A stretch of DNA of 32,189 nucleotides from Candidatus Omnitrophota bacterium (GTDB lineage: Bacteria; Hinthialibacterota; Hinthialibacteria; Hinthialibacterales; JAKPRU01). Shown here in pieces: positions 1 through 7,616 of this stretch (position 1 is its first letter; every line of letters starts with the position of its first letter). The stretch lies in contig JAKQSI010000042.1 in the NCBI GenBank assembly GCA_029570205.1, positions 116,936-149,124 of the forward strand, read 5' to 3'. The notes below the pieces were generated by a model that did not search any database, was not told the DNA's origin, and saw only the letters and a program-made list of their open reading frames with translations. Position numbers and translations under genes: made by a program.

Positions 1-605
1 GTTCCGAACGCCAGCGCCGCCACAGCCCCCGCTCCCCCCATCCGCAATACCTCATGGACACCGATCTTCCGCGCCGCATACAGCGTCCCGTCATCCACAC
101 TCCCGTCCCTGCACGGCGGCGAGACCGCAACAATCCGCTCCACACCCGCCACTGCTGCCGGAATACCCAGCATCAGCATCACGGATGGATAACTCGCCGT
201 CCCCCGTGGAACATAGAGCGCGACGCTTGGAATCGGCACAATTTTCTCACCCGCAAACACTCCAGGAGCCACTTCCAGCATCCAGTATTCTTGTGGAATC
301 TGCGCCTCGTGAAACCTGCGGATATTCTCGCAGGATCGGTCAATCGCCGCTTTCACTTCAGGGTCGAGACGATGAACCGCCCGCTCGATTTCCTCCTCCG
401 ACACGCGAATTCCCAACTTGCTCAGGTCCGCGCCGTCAAACCGCCTCGCCTGGTCGATCAGCGCCGCGTCGCCCTTTTCAGCCACCTCGTCAATGATCTT
501 TCGGGCGTCCGCCTCGAATCGTTCAATATCCTCACCGGACCGGCGCAAAATCCGCTCCCGCTCTTTCGGCGAGGTCTCTTTCCATCGATAAATCGGAACC
601 TGCAT
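1..605 (-). CDS. hisD: Histidinol dehydrogenase, N-terminal part (cut by window edge)
   Basis: The reverse strand encodes about 201 residues of histidinol dehydrogenase, the NAD-dependent, zinc-containing enzyme that oxidises L-histidinol to histidine in the last two steps of histidine synthesis in the cytoplasm. The best marker is the family segment ALYVPRGTASYPSVMLM, followed by GIPAAVAGVERIVAVSPP and MGGAGAVAALAFG near the window edge. The family is usually about 430 residues, so the C-terminal half, with most zinc and catalytic residues, lies outside. Two in-frame ATGs are possible, at 611 and 605. I chose 605 because AAGGA sits about 6 nt before it. The canonical VPGGTA is VPRGTA here. 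No other his gene is visible. Confidence 0.93.
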   Translation of the reverse strand, partial: MQVPIYRWKETSPKERERILRRSGEDIERFEADARKIIDEVAEKGDAALIDQARRFDGADLSKLGIRVSEEEIERAVHRLDPEVKAAIDRSCENIRRFHEAQIPQEYWMLEVAPGVFAGEKIVPIPSVALYVPRGTASYPSVMLMLGIPAAVAGVERIVAVSPPCRDGSVDDGTLYAARKIGVHEVLRMGGAGAVAALAFG

Positions 606-644
606 CTCCATTCCTTTCAAACTGCGCTCCATTTCATCCACACC

Positions 645-732
645 TTAACCCCCTCCCTCAATCCCCCCCCATAAACGGGAGGAAGGATCTTTTTCTCCCT
701 CCCCGTTTACGGGGAGGGCCGGGGTGGGGTTC
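645..732. repeat. GC-rich palindromic intergenic repeat (type A, copy 1)
   Basis: The 327-nt gap between hisD and the aldo/keto reductase holds this element. Its core at 697-718 is a perfect hairpin with a 10-bp stem and a TT loop. A partial second copy of one arm lies at 671-681, and AACCCC (647-652) pairs with GGGGTT (726-731) on the outside. There is no T-tract, so a rho-independent terminator is not clearly indicated. It resembles another copy at 12458-12494. Confidence 0.7.
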
Positions 733-880
733 TTCCCGTCGACCAGGGTGATTTCCTCCCACCAGACTTCTCCCACTGAAATATCGTGGCATACCCTCTT
801 TCTTTTGTCACGCTACCTGTGCATAGATCCCATTTGTCTTATTTGTCCAATCCCTCTTTCCATCCTTTGACCGGACGCCA

Positions 881-908
881 TTGTTCACGCTAAAAACCTG
901 GATATACT
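881..908 (+). promoter_or_regulatory. Putative sigma70-type promoter of the aldo/keto reductase gene
   Basis: TTGTTC at 881-886 and TATACT at 903-908 are separated by 16 nt. The pair lies about 30 nt before the ATG at 939, with AGGTG as a ribosome site in between. This is a match to the general sigma70 consensus only. Confidence 0.5.
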
Positions 909-938
909 TTGCTGATCCACTACTTAACAGGTGCCATT

Positions 939-2075
939 ATGAAACGCCGTGATTTCCTGCACCGTGGCGCTCTTGGAGCCGCCGGCTTGGTTGCCGCAGG
1001 CCGTGCATCGGTCTCTCAGGCAGATATCTCGAATGCCCCTCCGGTCGAACACCGCGTGCTGGGACAGACCGGCCTCAAAGTCAGTGCGGTCTCCTTTGGG
1101 GCAAAACAGGTAGATCATCCCTCTCTTCTCATGGCCGCATTCGATGCCGGTATCAACTACTTCGACACCGCCCGTATTTACGGGGAAGGCCGAAACGAAC
1201 AGGTGATCGGCGAGTTTCTGAAAACCTGCCGCGACAAGGTCTACATTGCCACAAAAGCCCATCCCAGCTGCAAAAGCGCTCAGGATGTTGAGAAATGTCT
1301 CCATGCCAGCTTAAAATCCCTTCAGACCGACTATGTGGATATTTATCAAATTCATCGTGTCCACACCTTCGAACAGCTCAAGAATGAGGACATCCGCTCA
1401 TTTCTGTTGAAAGCGCGCGAGCAGGGCAAGATTCGCTTTATGGGGATCACCATGCACAAAAACTCCGCCGAGGTCCTTTCCGCTGCAGCGGAGGATGGTT
1501 TCTTCGACACCGCGCTGGTGGCCTATGGGTACAAAAATCGGGATGACCAGCCGCTTATCGAGGCCATCGAGAAAGCGCATCGCGCCGGAATGGGCATCAT
1601 TGCCATGAAAACCCAACAGGGTGGCTATAGAATGAAAGAAGGCGAACCGGGCACTCCGCACCAGGCGCTCTTGCGCTGGGCGCTCAGTAACCCGAACATT
1701 TCCTGCGCCATCCCCGGAATGAACACCTTTGAAATGATTGACCAGAACACCGCCGTAATGGGCACAAAACTCAGCTCGGCGGATCTCCGGGACTTACAGC
1801 GCTATGAGCAACAGACCGCTTCCGTCTTCTGCCGAATGTGTGGAATGTGCAACGGCACATGCCGAAATGGGCTTGCCATTTCCGAGACCTTCCGATGCCT
1901 CATGTACGCCGAGGGATATAATGACCTTCGAATGGCACGGGCAGAATATCAAAGCCTGATGCCTTCCGAACGCGCCGACCTGTGCCGCCTGTGTTCGGAA
2001 TGCACCGCCAAATGCGTCAAGGGGCTGCGGATCCACGAACGGATGCTTGTCGCCGACCGCCTCCTCTCCGCGTAA
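939..2075 (+). CDS. Tat-exported aldo/keto reductase with two C-terminal 4Fe-4S motifs
   Basis: The 378-residue protein starts with a twin-arginine signal (MKRRDFLHRG, then a short hydrophobic Ala/Gly stretch to about residue 28), so it is probably exported folded, with cofactor, to the periplasm. Residues 38-290 are an aldo/keto reductase barrel. The catalytic tetrad is visible: D76 and Y81 (YFDTARIYG), K106 (YIATKAHP) and H139 (IYQIHRVH). The C-terminus has two cysteine clusters, CRMCGMCNGTC and CRLCSECTAKC, each a CxxCxxCxxxC iron-sulfur pattern. This layout is known in bacterial oxidoreductases of unknown substrate. The ATG at 939 is preferred over an upstream TTG because it begins the Tat motif and has AGGTG before it. 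The DUF6599 gene follows 92 nt later. Confidence 0.9.
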   Translation: MKRRDFLHRGALGAAGLVAAGRASVSQADISNAPPVEHRVLGQTGLKVSAVSFGAKQVDHPSLLMAAFDAGINYFDTARIYGEGRNEQVIGEFLKTCRDKVYIATKAHPSCKSAQDVEKCLHASLKSLQTDYVDIYQIHRVHTFEQLKNEDIRSFLLKAREQGKIRFMGITMHKNSAEVLSAAAEDGFFDTALVAYGYKNRDDQPLIEAIEKAHRAGMGIIAMKTQQGGYRMKEGEPGTPHQALLRWALSNPNISCAIPGMNTFEMIDQNTAVMGTKLSSADLRDLQRYEQQTASVFCRMCGMCNGTCRNGLAISETFRCLMYAEGYNDLRMARAEYQSLMPSERADLCRLCSECTAKCVKGLRIHERMLVADRLLSA

Positions 2076-2095
2076 CAGCTGAGATATACTGGAAA

Positions 2096-2134
2096 GTCTC
2101 TCCCCCGAAGATCGGGAGAGAGACAGAGGGGGTT
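2096..2134. repeat. GC-rich hairpin repeat (type B, copy 1)
   Basis: A 7-bp perfect stem (2098-2104 with 2114-2120) encloses a 9-nt loop and is followed by a GACAGAGGGGGTTGAA tail. A closely similar element with the same tail order lies at 18025-18065. It sits between the reductase and the DUF6599 gene. It lacks a T-tract. Confidence 0.65.
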
Positions 2135-2167
2135 GAAAATGTGGGACCGATAAAATTGGAGATCAAC

Positions 2168-3112
2168 ATGCGAAATCTTTTCCTTTCTGCACTCTTGCCG
2201 GCATTGCTTCCACTCACCCTCGCTGCTCAGGACCTTCTGTCCTCGGACAATATCGAATCGGCCACCTGGACCCAGGAGCCCGAAACCGTTCTGCCCAAAC
2301 CGGAGAATCTTGCCGGTTGGCATCTCGATGGCAAAATCGATCTTTACAATCCCGATAACCTTTATGAATACATCGATGGCGCTGCGGAGGCTTACCTTCT
2401 GTATGGCTTTCAAAAACTGGCCACCTGCCGATTTCTTCAGGATACGAACGACAACAACGAAATCACCATTGATATTTACGATATGAAAACCCCTTTGCAG
2501 GCATTCGGTATGTATGCCTCGGAATCTTCGCCGGATCTGGACTTCATCCCCCTGGGTGGGCAGGGACATGCCTCGGATACGTTTTTGGCGTTCTGGCAAG
2601 CCAAGTTCTATATCAAAATGATGTTCTTCGGCGACCTGAAGGATTCCAAAGATATTCTCCTGGACATCGCAGGGAAAATATCCAAATCCATCGAGGGCAA
2701 TCCCCCCCAACCGAAGTTCTTCAGCCTGTTTCCCGAACAGGGGCGGGTTCCCCATACCGAACAGATTCTCCTGAAAGCTCCCCTGGGGCATGAATTCCTC
2801 GCCCCCGCGTATCAGGTCTCTTATCAGGCCAGGGAACGCCCCGCCACGGTCGTGGTCTCGGTTGCCGACACACCCGAACAGGCTGCCGAGCGATTCGAGA
2901 AGTACCGCGAATTCCTCAAACAATCAAAATCCCCCGAATCCCCGGCTCACGGGTTCCCGGAGGGATGCCTTCAAATGGAAGATCGGTATTTGGGAAAATC
3001 CTATCTCGCAAAAACCGGACGCTATTTCATTCTCTTCGTCGGAGAACCTCTGGATGGGGCCAAAATTATGACCAAACTCCTGGAAAACCTGCAAGACAAA
3101 AAGACCCCATAA
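2168..3112 (+). CDS. Exported DUF6599-family protein
   Basis: This is a 314-residue protein with an N-terminal signal peptide (residues 1-20, hydrophobic SALLPALLPLTLAA followed by Q). The mature part carries the family segment GWHLDGKIDLYN, then LYEYIDGAAEAYLLYGF, as I recall it for DUF6599. No catalytic motif is known to me. The ATG at 2168 was chosen because it begins the signal peptide and has GGAG 7 nt before it; the open frame extends further upstream into the reductase gene but that part looks like shadow. It follows the Tat reductase on the same strand, so the two may be co-transcribed and both act outside the cytoplasm. The function is unknown. Confidence 0.8.
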   Translation: MRNLFLSALLPALLPLTLAAQDLLSSDNIESATWTQEPETVLPKPENLAGWHLDGKIDLYNPDNLYEYIDGAAEAYLLYGFQKLATCRFLQDTNDNNEITIDIYDMKTPLQAFGMYASESSPDLDFIPLGGQGHASDTFLAFWQAKFYIKMMFFGDLKDSKDILLDIAGKISKSIEGNPPQPKFFSLFPEQGRVPHTEQILLKAPLGHEFLAPAYQVSYQARERPATVVVSVADTPEQAAERFEKYREFLKQSKSPESPAHGFPEGCLQMEDRYLGKSYLAKTGRYFILFVGEPLDGAKIMTKLLENLQDKKTP

Positions 3113-3168
3113 CCCCCCTGTCCGCTCTCTTTACCCCATCCACTTTGTCCGTGTGCGTCCGCACCTGC

Positions 3169-3187
3169 TTCAATTCTTAATTCTCCC
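3169..3187. repeat. Short copy of the AT-rich TTCAATT...TTAATTC element
   Basis: This short stretch resembles the start of the 35-bp elements at 4826-4860 and 6715-6749. It overlaps the last codons and the TGA stop of the minus-strand DUF4380 gene. Confidence 0.45.
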
Positions 3188-4177
3188 CACCTTCTCCTTC
3201 AACTCCCGATCAATACTCTCCTCATCCAACGTGGCCGATATGCCTTTCAGAAGCCGCCAATGTTCTACATGCTCCACTGTCTCGCCCGGAAGAATCCGCC
3301 AGAGCGGGCCGAGCGTCTCGAACTCCAGTGTTTCGTTGTCCGTAAAGGATTCCAGCGAACAGCCCATATCGGGATACGCCGCTTCCGGATCGTGTGAATG
3401 ATACTTCACAAAAGCGTGGTCCCCGCGCTCGTACGCTGCCCAGCCCTCCACATTCGCCACCCCGAACTTATTCGGTTTCGTGCGGGTGGAGTCCTGCTCC
3501 AGAATTATGTATCGATTGCCCCAGTGGAATTGCGGATCCCCCATCTCCGAGTACTTCCACAGGGCAATTGTCCGTACCGGAAGAAGGTTCTCCGCATGAG
3601 GGCCATACGGCGGATTCGGCACAATCAGCCGTCCGCCCGGCTTCATAAATGTCGGTGCCCAGACAGCCAGCTCGATGGTCCACTCATTGCGATTTGTGAT
3701 CCGATGCGTAATCCGCACTGCATCTTTGCCGACAAACTCCACCATCATTTCCTTCTGAATCCCGCTGGACCCTTCAAATTCGGGATTCCGCTCCACCGGC
3801 GCGGTCAGAATAAGAGCCTGATCTTTTTCAGTAACCGTAACCGGCACATTATCGGGATAGTATGTTCTCGGTTTCGCTTCCGGCGCGGCCCACAGACGAT
3901 GGCCGCCGTACGGATGCCATTCGAGTCCGCCTGTCTTGCCCAGCGTCTCTTTCCAGACATGAAATTCATTCTCATCGCCGGTAAATCCGAATGAAATTAT
4001 CCTCGGACCGATATCCGCAACCGCGATCAGGTCAATCGTTCCGTTGGACATCCGCCGGCAATTCTTCCATCCCTCAAACTCAACTTTCTCAATCTTCACA
4101 TCGACGCAAAAAGCCGGTGAAGACAAAACCCATGCAAAGACAATCAGGGTGACACCGAAAATCTGTTGTGGTTTCAT
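3170..4177 (-). CDS. Exported DUF4380 / aldose-epimerase-fold protein
   Basis: The 335-residue protein has a Sec signal peptide (about residues 1-24, IFGVTLIVFAWVLSSPAFC). The mature part resembles the DUF4380 family, which has the galactose mutarotase-like beta-sandwich fold; useful segments are LIAVADIGPRIISFGF near the start, GGHRLWAAPE and GPLWRILPGETVEHVEHW near the end. A carbohydrate-related role follows from the fold only. A Cys at the end of the signal could indicate a lipoprotein, but the lipobox (SPAFC) is poor. I chose the ATG at 4177, 4 nt after the stop of the upstream SnoaL-like gene, instead of one at 4237 inside that gene. The last codons (GRIKN, stop) come from an AT-rich repeat. 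Confidence 0.75.
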   Translation of the reverse strand: MKPQQIFGVTLIVFAWVLSSPAFCVDVKIEKVEFEGWKNCRRMSNGTIDLIAVADIGPRIISFGFTGDENEFHVWKETLGKTGGLEWHPYGGHRLWAAPEAKPRTYYPDNVPVTVTEKDQALILTAPVERNPEFEGSSGIQKEMMVEFVGKDAVRITHRITNRNEWTIELAVWAPTFMKPGGRLIVPNPPYGPHAENLLPVRTIALWKYSEMGDPQFHWGNRYIILEQDSTRTKPNKFGVANVEGWAAYERGDHAFVKYHSHDPEAAYPDMGCSLESFTDNETLEFETLGPLWRILPGETVEHVEHWRLLKGISATLDEESIDRELKEKVGRIKN

Positions 4178-4181
4178 TGTC

Positions 4182-4643
4182 TTATCTCGTACCTGGAATT
4201 GCGGAAAAATGCGCATGAAGGATTTTCCACTTCCCATTGATTGGAATCATCACAAGCGAGAACCGGGAGGAATACCGGCGACGGATTTCTTTCGCGCCCG
4301 CGCGGAGCACCTGGTATCCCGTCGCAATGGCGACTGCATCGGCGCAGTCAAAGCGGACATCGTCGAAACGCATGTCCGGGTCCCGAAGCGCCGCCAGGAC
4401 ATCTGCCGTCCCACGAATATCCTCCGCGCTCATTCGATAGGGAGCGGAGGTCTCAAAAACACTGAACCGGGGGTCGTCCAGCGCAAATTCCTCCAACAAT
4501 GCCTGCGCGTCATGACCGTGTATCGCCTCCGCCACTCGACGCAATACCTGGAATGCATCCATCGATTTCCTGTCGATTTCCTGGTCCTGGGCTAAACGAA
4601 CAAGCCACGAGGAATCCGATGGTTCATTCGTTTCATTCATCAT
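4182..4643 (-). CDS. SnoaL/NTF2-like small protein
   Basis: The 153-residue protein shows the pattern of the NTF2-like fold as in SnoaL_3/DUF4440 proteins. An N-terminal helix (DAFQVLRRVAEAIHGHDAQALLEEFA) leads to FSVFETSAPYRMSAEDI and a C-terminal sheet that ends in SRFSLVMIPINGKWKILHAHFS, the usual closing strand of this family. Such proteins may be enzymes or ligand-binding modules; no catalytic residues can be assigned here. It has no signal peptide. Two adjacent ATGs (4643 and 4640) are possible behind AAAGGTG. It lies 4 nt upstream of the DUF4380 gene on the same strand, so the two probably form a transcription unit. Confidence 0.75.
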   Translation of the reverse strand: MMNETNEPSDSSWLVRLAQDQEIDRKSMDAFQVLRRVAEAIHGHDAQALLEEFALDDPRFSVFETSAPYRMSAEDIRGTADVLAALRDPDMRFDDVRFDCADAVAIATGYQVLRAGAKEIRRRYSSRFSLVMIPINGKWKILHAHFSAIPGTR

Positions 4644-4685
4644 CCATGCACCTTTCTATCTATACACCTCCCTGAAAGTCGGTTC

Positions 4686-4714
4686 ATTTAACCCCACCCG
4701 GTATACAACCTCAA
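4686..4714 (-). promoter_or_regulatory. Possible sigma70-type promoter of the SnoaL-like/DUF4380 pair
   Basis: On the minus strand TTGAGG (4714-4709) and TTAAAT (4691-4686) are 17 nt apart, each matching the consensus at 4 of 6 positions, about 40 nt before the gene start. Two GTATAC palindromes (4701-4706, 4735-4740) flank the -35 region. Confidence 0.3.
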
Positions 4715-4788
4715 CGGAACACTCTGTCGATCGAGTATACGCCTTCCCCCACCACCTCCACAAGACAGAATTCCTTCCATCCCTTCCG

Positions 4789-4815
4789 CCCCATTCGTCC
4801 CATCCGTCCCATTCG
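4789..4815. repeat. 9-nt tandem repeat (TCCCATTCG-like, 3 units)
   Basis: Three consecutive 9-nt units are seen: CCCCATTCG, TCCCATCCG and TCCCATTCG. A related triplet of units lies at 6754-6780. A decayed run of the same flavour occurs near 830-860. Confidence 0.7.
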
Positions 4816-4825
4816 ACCTACTCTC

Positions 4826-4860
4826 CTCTTCAATTCTTTATTTTTAATTCTCTTCTTTCC
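4826..4860. repeat. 35-bp AT-rich intergenic element, copy 1
   Basis: The 35-bp stretch matches the one at 6715-6749 at 32 of 35 positions in the same orientation. It lies in the pyrimidine-rich gap before the DUF115 gene, next to a 9-nt tandem repeat. Confidence 0.65.
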
Positions 4861-4901
4861 CCTCCCTTCATAATTCACCTTTCCCCCTTCATCCTGCCCC
4901 C

Positions 4902-6656
4902 ATGTCCCTCTTCGATCACAACCTCACTCTCCTCGACTCCCTTGACCCTGCACTGGCAGAACGCCTGTGCTCCGACATCGAGGATGAATCCGTCGTCATT
5001 ATGAATACCTCCGAGGGCGTCCCCACATTGGGTATTCGCCGGGGAAACAGCCTGTTTCTCTTGCATCACCCCGAAGCACCCCTAGCGGATACCCGGCGGT
5101 TTCTTTCCACAATCCCGGACATCCAAAGCGGATGGAACTTCGTGGTTTTCGGTCTCGGCCTGGCCTATGTTCCGATGTGCCTTCTGGAGAGCCGCGTCTG
5201 CCCTCCGAATCTGCTTCTCTTGGTGGAACCTTCATTATCGGTCTTTCGAGCCGCCTGTCAGGCAGTAGATTGGCGGCCCATTCTGGAATGCCCGGCCTGC
5301 CGATTGCTTGTGGATCTCCCGGCAAGCGCCACTTACGAAACATTATGCAACCATCTCATCCATATCCAGGCAAATCAGGCTGTTGTCATCAAGTACTCTC
5401 CCACTGAAAAACTGTATCCAGGCTGGATGAAAGAACAGGAGGAGGCATTCGCAGAGGCATGGCGGTTCGGCGAAACCAGCCTCCTCACCAAACAGCAGTG
5501 TGGACCCCAATTCGTCTCCAATTTGATCGAGAATCTCCCCTCTTTCGTCCGATCCAGGGGAGTGCATCGTGGCAAAGGCATTTTACGCGGGGTTCCGGCA
5601 GTCATTGTCGCCGCCGGGCCATCGCTCAGAAAAAACATGGATCGCCTTCCCGATTTAAGGAAACACTCTCTTCTGATCGCCGTCGATACTGTCCTGGATC
5701 GTCTCCTTGATGCCGATATCACACCTCACCTCGCGGTAACCCTGGACCCCTCGCCCTTAAATCTCCGCCACTTCCGAAAAAACTTCTATGCCAGTGTCCG
5801 TCTTGCCTTCGATCCCGAAAGTTACCCCGTGACCGAACGGTTCGGCTCGGAAACCCTCACCTTGGTGACCGACCATGCCCCCTTTTTCGATTGGCTGGAT
5901 TCCGTCCTGGGTCCGAAAGGCAAAATCCCCAAAGGATTGATGGTTTCCCATCTCGGCTTTCATCTCGCCGCATATTGGGGTTGTGATCCGATCATTCTCG
6001 TGGCCCAGGATCTCGCCCTGGATCCCGACACCGGACAAACCCATGATTCCGAATCGGCCTTTTTGCAGAGAGTCTCATTGAGCGAACAAGAGGTTTACTG
6101 GGTGTCCGGTTTGAACGGCGAGCCGGTCCCTACGCTTAAAAAACTCCTGATTTATCTCCGCGCCCTGGAGCGGGATATCCTTCACACTTCTTCCCGCGTA
6201 ATTGATGCTACCGAGGGTGGCGCGCGGATCGCCGGGACGGAGATCCTCTCCGCCGACGGGGCCTTGGCGAGAATTCACGATAGGTCCTTCGATTTTGAAT
6301 CCTTCTGGTCCTGGTTGGGGATCGGCCCCCCGTCCGCAGAAGAAACAAACCTGGATTTTGTCAGGCACGAAATGGCTCGCCGCGTGTCCTCACTTGCAGA
6401 GTCTATTCGCCAGACTGCGGAAATCACTCAGGACCGACTCGACTCCCTTGCCGCGACTCTCTTTCGTGATCCCGTCACGGAATACCTGGTAGGTCATCTC
6501 TCCGCCGCAACCCTCTTCGATTTCTTCCGATGGGGACCCGCAAATGCCGACATGGAACAAAAAGGAAGGGAACTGCACCGCTGTTATACCGCCCTCTCAA
6601 ATGCCATCCGCCAGACTCGCACCCAACTTTTCTCCTGCCCGGATACCGACGCCTGA
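4902..6656 (+). CDS. DUF115 / MptE-like (Maf-family) protein
   Basis: The 584-residue cytoplasmic protein belongs to the DUF115 group (6-hydroxymethylpterin diphosphokinase MptE-like fold), which includes motility-associated Maf proteins that glycosylate flagellin. An N-terminal region carries VVFGLGLAYVPMCLLE (residues 81-96). The DUF115 core begins around residue 231 with VPAVIVAAGPSLRKNMDRL, continues with LIAVDTVLDRLLDADITPHL and TLDPSP, and includes VSHLGFHLAAYWGCDPIILV followed by AQDLALDPDTGQTH. No flagellar gene or sialic-acid pathway is in the window, so a Maf-type transferase role is only an inference. The ATG at 4902 follows a pyrimidine-only leader and has no Shine-Dalgarno match, yet it is the first in-frame start. 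Confidence 0.82.
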   Translation: MSLFDHNLTLLDSLDPALAERLCSDIEDESVVIMNTSEGVPTLGIRRGNSLFLLHHPEAPLADTRRFLSTIPDIQSGWNFVVFGLGLAYVPMCLLESRVCPPNLLLLVEPSLSVFRAACQAVDWRPILECPACRLLVDLPASATYETLCNHLIHIQANQAVVIKYSPTEKLYPGWMKEQEEAFAEAWRFGETSLLTKQQCGPQFVSNLIENLPSFVRSRGVHRGKGILRGVPAVIVAAGPSLRKNMDRLPDLRKHSLLIAVDTVLDRLLDADITPHLAVTLDPSPLNLRHFRKNFYASVRLAFDPESYPVTERFGSETLTLVTDHAPFFDWLDSVLGPKGKIPKGLMVSHLGFHLAAYWGCDPIILVAQDLALDPDTGQTHDSESAFLQRVSLSEQEVYWVSGLNGEPVPTLKKLLIYLRALERDILHTSSRVIDATEGGARIAGTEILSADGALARIHDRSFDFESFWSWLGIGPPSAEETNLDFVRHEMARRVSSLAESIRQTAEITQDRLDSLAATLFRDPVTEYLVGHLSAATLFDFFRWGPANADMEQKGRELHRCYTALSNAIRQTRTQLFSCPDTDA

Positions 6657-6714
6657 TCCCCTCAACCCCTGTCCTGCGTATCTTGTGCCCTTCAGCCTTC
6701 TTCGTCCCCTTCTT

Positions 6715-6749
6715 CTCTTCAATTTTTAATTTTTAATTTTCTTCTTTCC
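6715..6749. repeat. 35-bp AT-rich intergenic element, copy 2
   Basis: It matches 4826-4860 at 32 of 35 positions. On the minus strand it encodes the last residues (KLKIKN) and supplies the TGA stop of the methyltransferase gene. Confidence 0.65.
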
Positions 6750-7543
6750 TCCCTCCCATTCATCCCATCAGTCCCATTCCCCTCGATGCGTTCCAACACA
6801 ATATAGGCAAATAAGCCGCATTCGCCGATCCACTGCCGGAATAATCGCTCTGTCTTTGCCCAAAAACCAAATGTCCATGCCGGACTGATTGTCGGTGCCG
6901 ACATCCCGCCCGAAAGCAGATAACGAAACGACATGCAAGGTTCAATCTTCAGCAGCCGCCACTCCGGGAATTCCTGCTCAAAACGAGACCGATCCCTTCT
7001 GAAAAGAATCCACGGCAAGGCCGAATTGGCTCCCGAAAGCGGCCCGGTAGAGGGAAACTCCCACGCTTTTGCATCCGGATCAAAAGGCTCATGATGCAGC
7101 CGGCGAAACACAAATCGGGACCATGGCGTGACCCACGGTTCCACCATCAGCAGCATTCCGCCCGGTCGGACGGTTCGAGTTGCCTCGGCGAAAAACAAGC
7201 GGCATCTGGGTATATGGTGCAACACATTAACCATTACGATTGCGCGCAAAGATGAATCCGAAAACGGCACATGATGCCCATCTGCAATCAAATCCAATTG
7301 TCTGGATGGAATGACATCAGAAGTTACAAGGTCAGGAATATAGTCGCGAAGAAATCCTGCACCGGATCCCAATTCCAGAACGGCCCCCTGGCCCGCCGGT
7401 AACGCCGCCAGTATTGCGTCGTACCACTCCTTATATACCTTCCGAAGAAACTTCTTTCTCCGGACAATCTCATACCGCAGTTCCGTCGTTTCCGGATCGT
7501 CGATATTCAACCCCCTGTTCCTGAACATCGTCCATCGAATCAT
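6719..7543 (-). CDS. Class I SAM-dependent methyltransferase
   Basis: The 274-residue protein has the SAM-binding motif I at residues 54-64 (AVLELGSGAGF), a second-strand region LDLIADGHHVPFSDSSLRAIVMV, then NVLHHIPR and VRPGGMLLMVEPW, the usual order for a small-molecule or lipid methyltransferase of the UbiE/type 11 kind. The substrate is not evident. It lies 73 nt downstream of the methyltransferase-glycosyltransferase fusion gene on the same strand, which suggests joint action on a glycan or lipid. GAGG is 13 nt before the ATG at 7543; an ATG at 7528 is an alternative. The last 20 or so residues are unlike the family: they are encoded by the 9-nt repeat (6754-6780) and the AT-rich element. 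Confidence 0.85.
   Translation of the reverse strand: MIRWTMFRNRGLNIDDPETTELRYEIVRRKKFLRKVYKEWYDAILAALPAGQGAVLELGSGAGFLRDYIPDLVTSDVIPSRQLDLIADGHHVPFSDSSLRAIVMVNVLHHIPRCRLFFAEATRTVRPGGMLLMVEPWVTPWSRFVFRRLHHEPFDPDAKAWEFPSTGPLSGANSALPWILFRRDRSRFEQEFPEWRLLKIEPCMSFRYLLSGGMSAPTISPAWTFGFWAKTERLFRQWIGECGLFAYIVLERIEGNGTDGMNGREERRKLKIKN
6754..6780. repeat. 9-nt tandem repeat (TCCCATTCA-like, 3 units), inside coding sequence
   Basis: Three 9-nt units (TCCCATTCA, TCCCATCAG, TCCCATTCC) relate to those at 4789-4815. On the minus strand they are translated as NGTDGMNG within the methyltransferase C-terminus. Confidence 0.6.
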
Positions 7544-7616
7544 ACGTCGTATTTATCCTCACAGGTAAATAATGGCCACCCACGTACGGCAACAGTTCTA
7601 TCCGCCGAACCAACCG

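Noticed and set aside
2085-2090. TATACT before the DUF6599 gene as a promoter -10
   Set aside because: No reasonable -35 lies 15-19 nt upstream, so it was not listed as a feature.
1949-2923. A 324-codon minus-strand frame opposite the DUF6599 gene
   Set aside because: It spans the ends of two genes and a hairpin repeat, with no domain; the plus-strand product has a signal peptide and family motifs.
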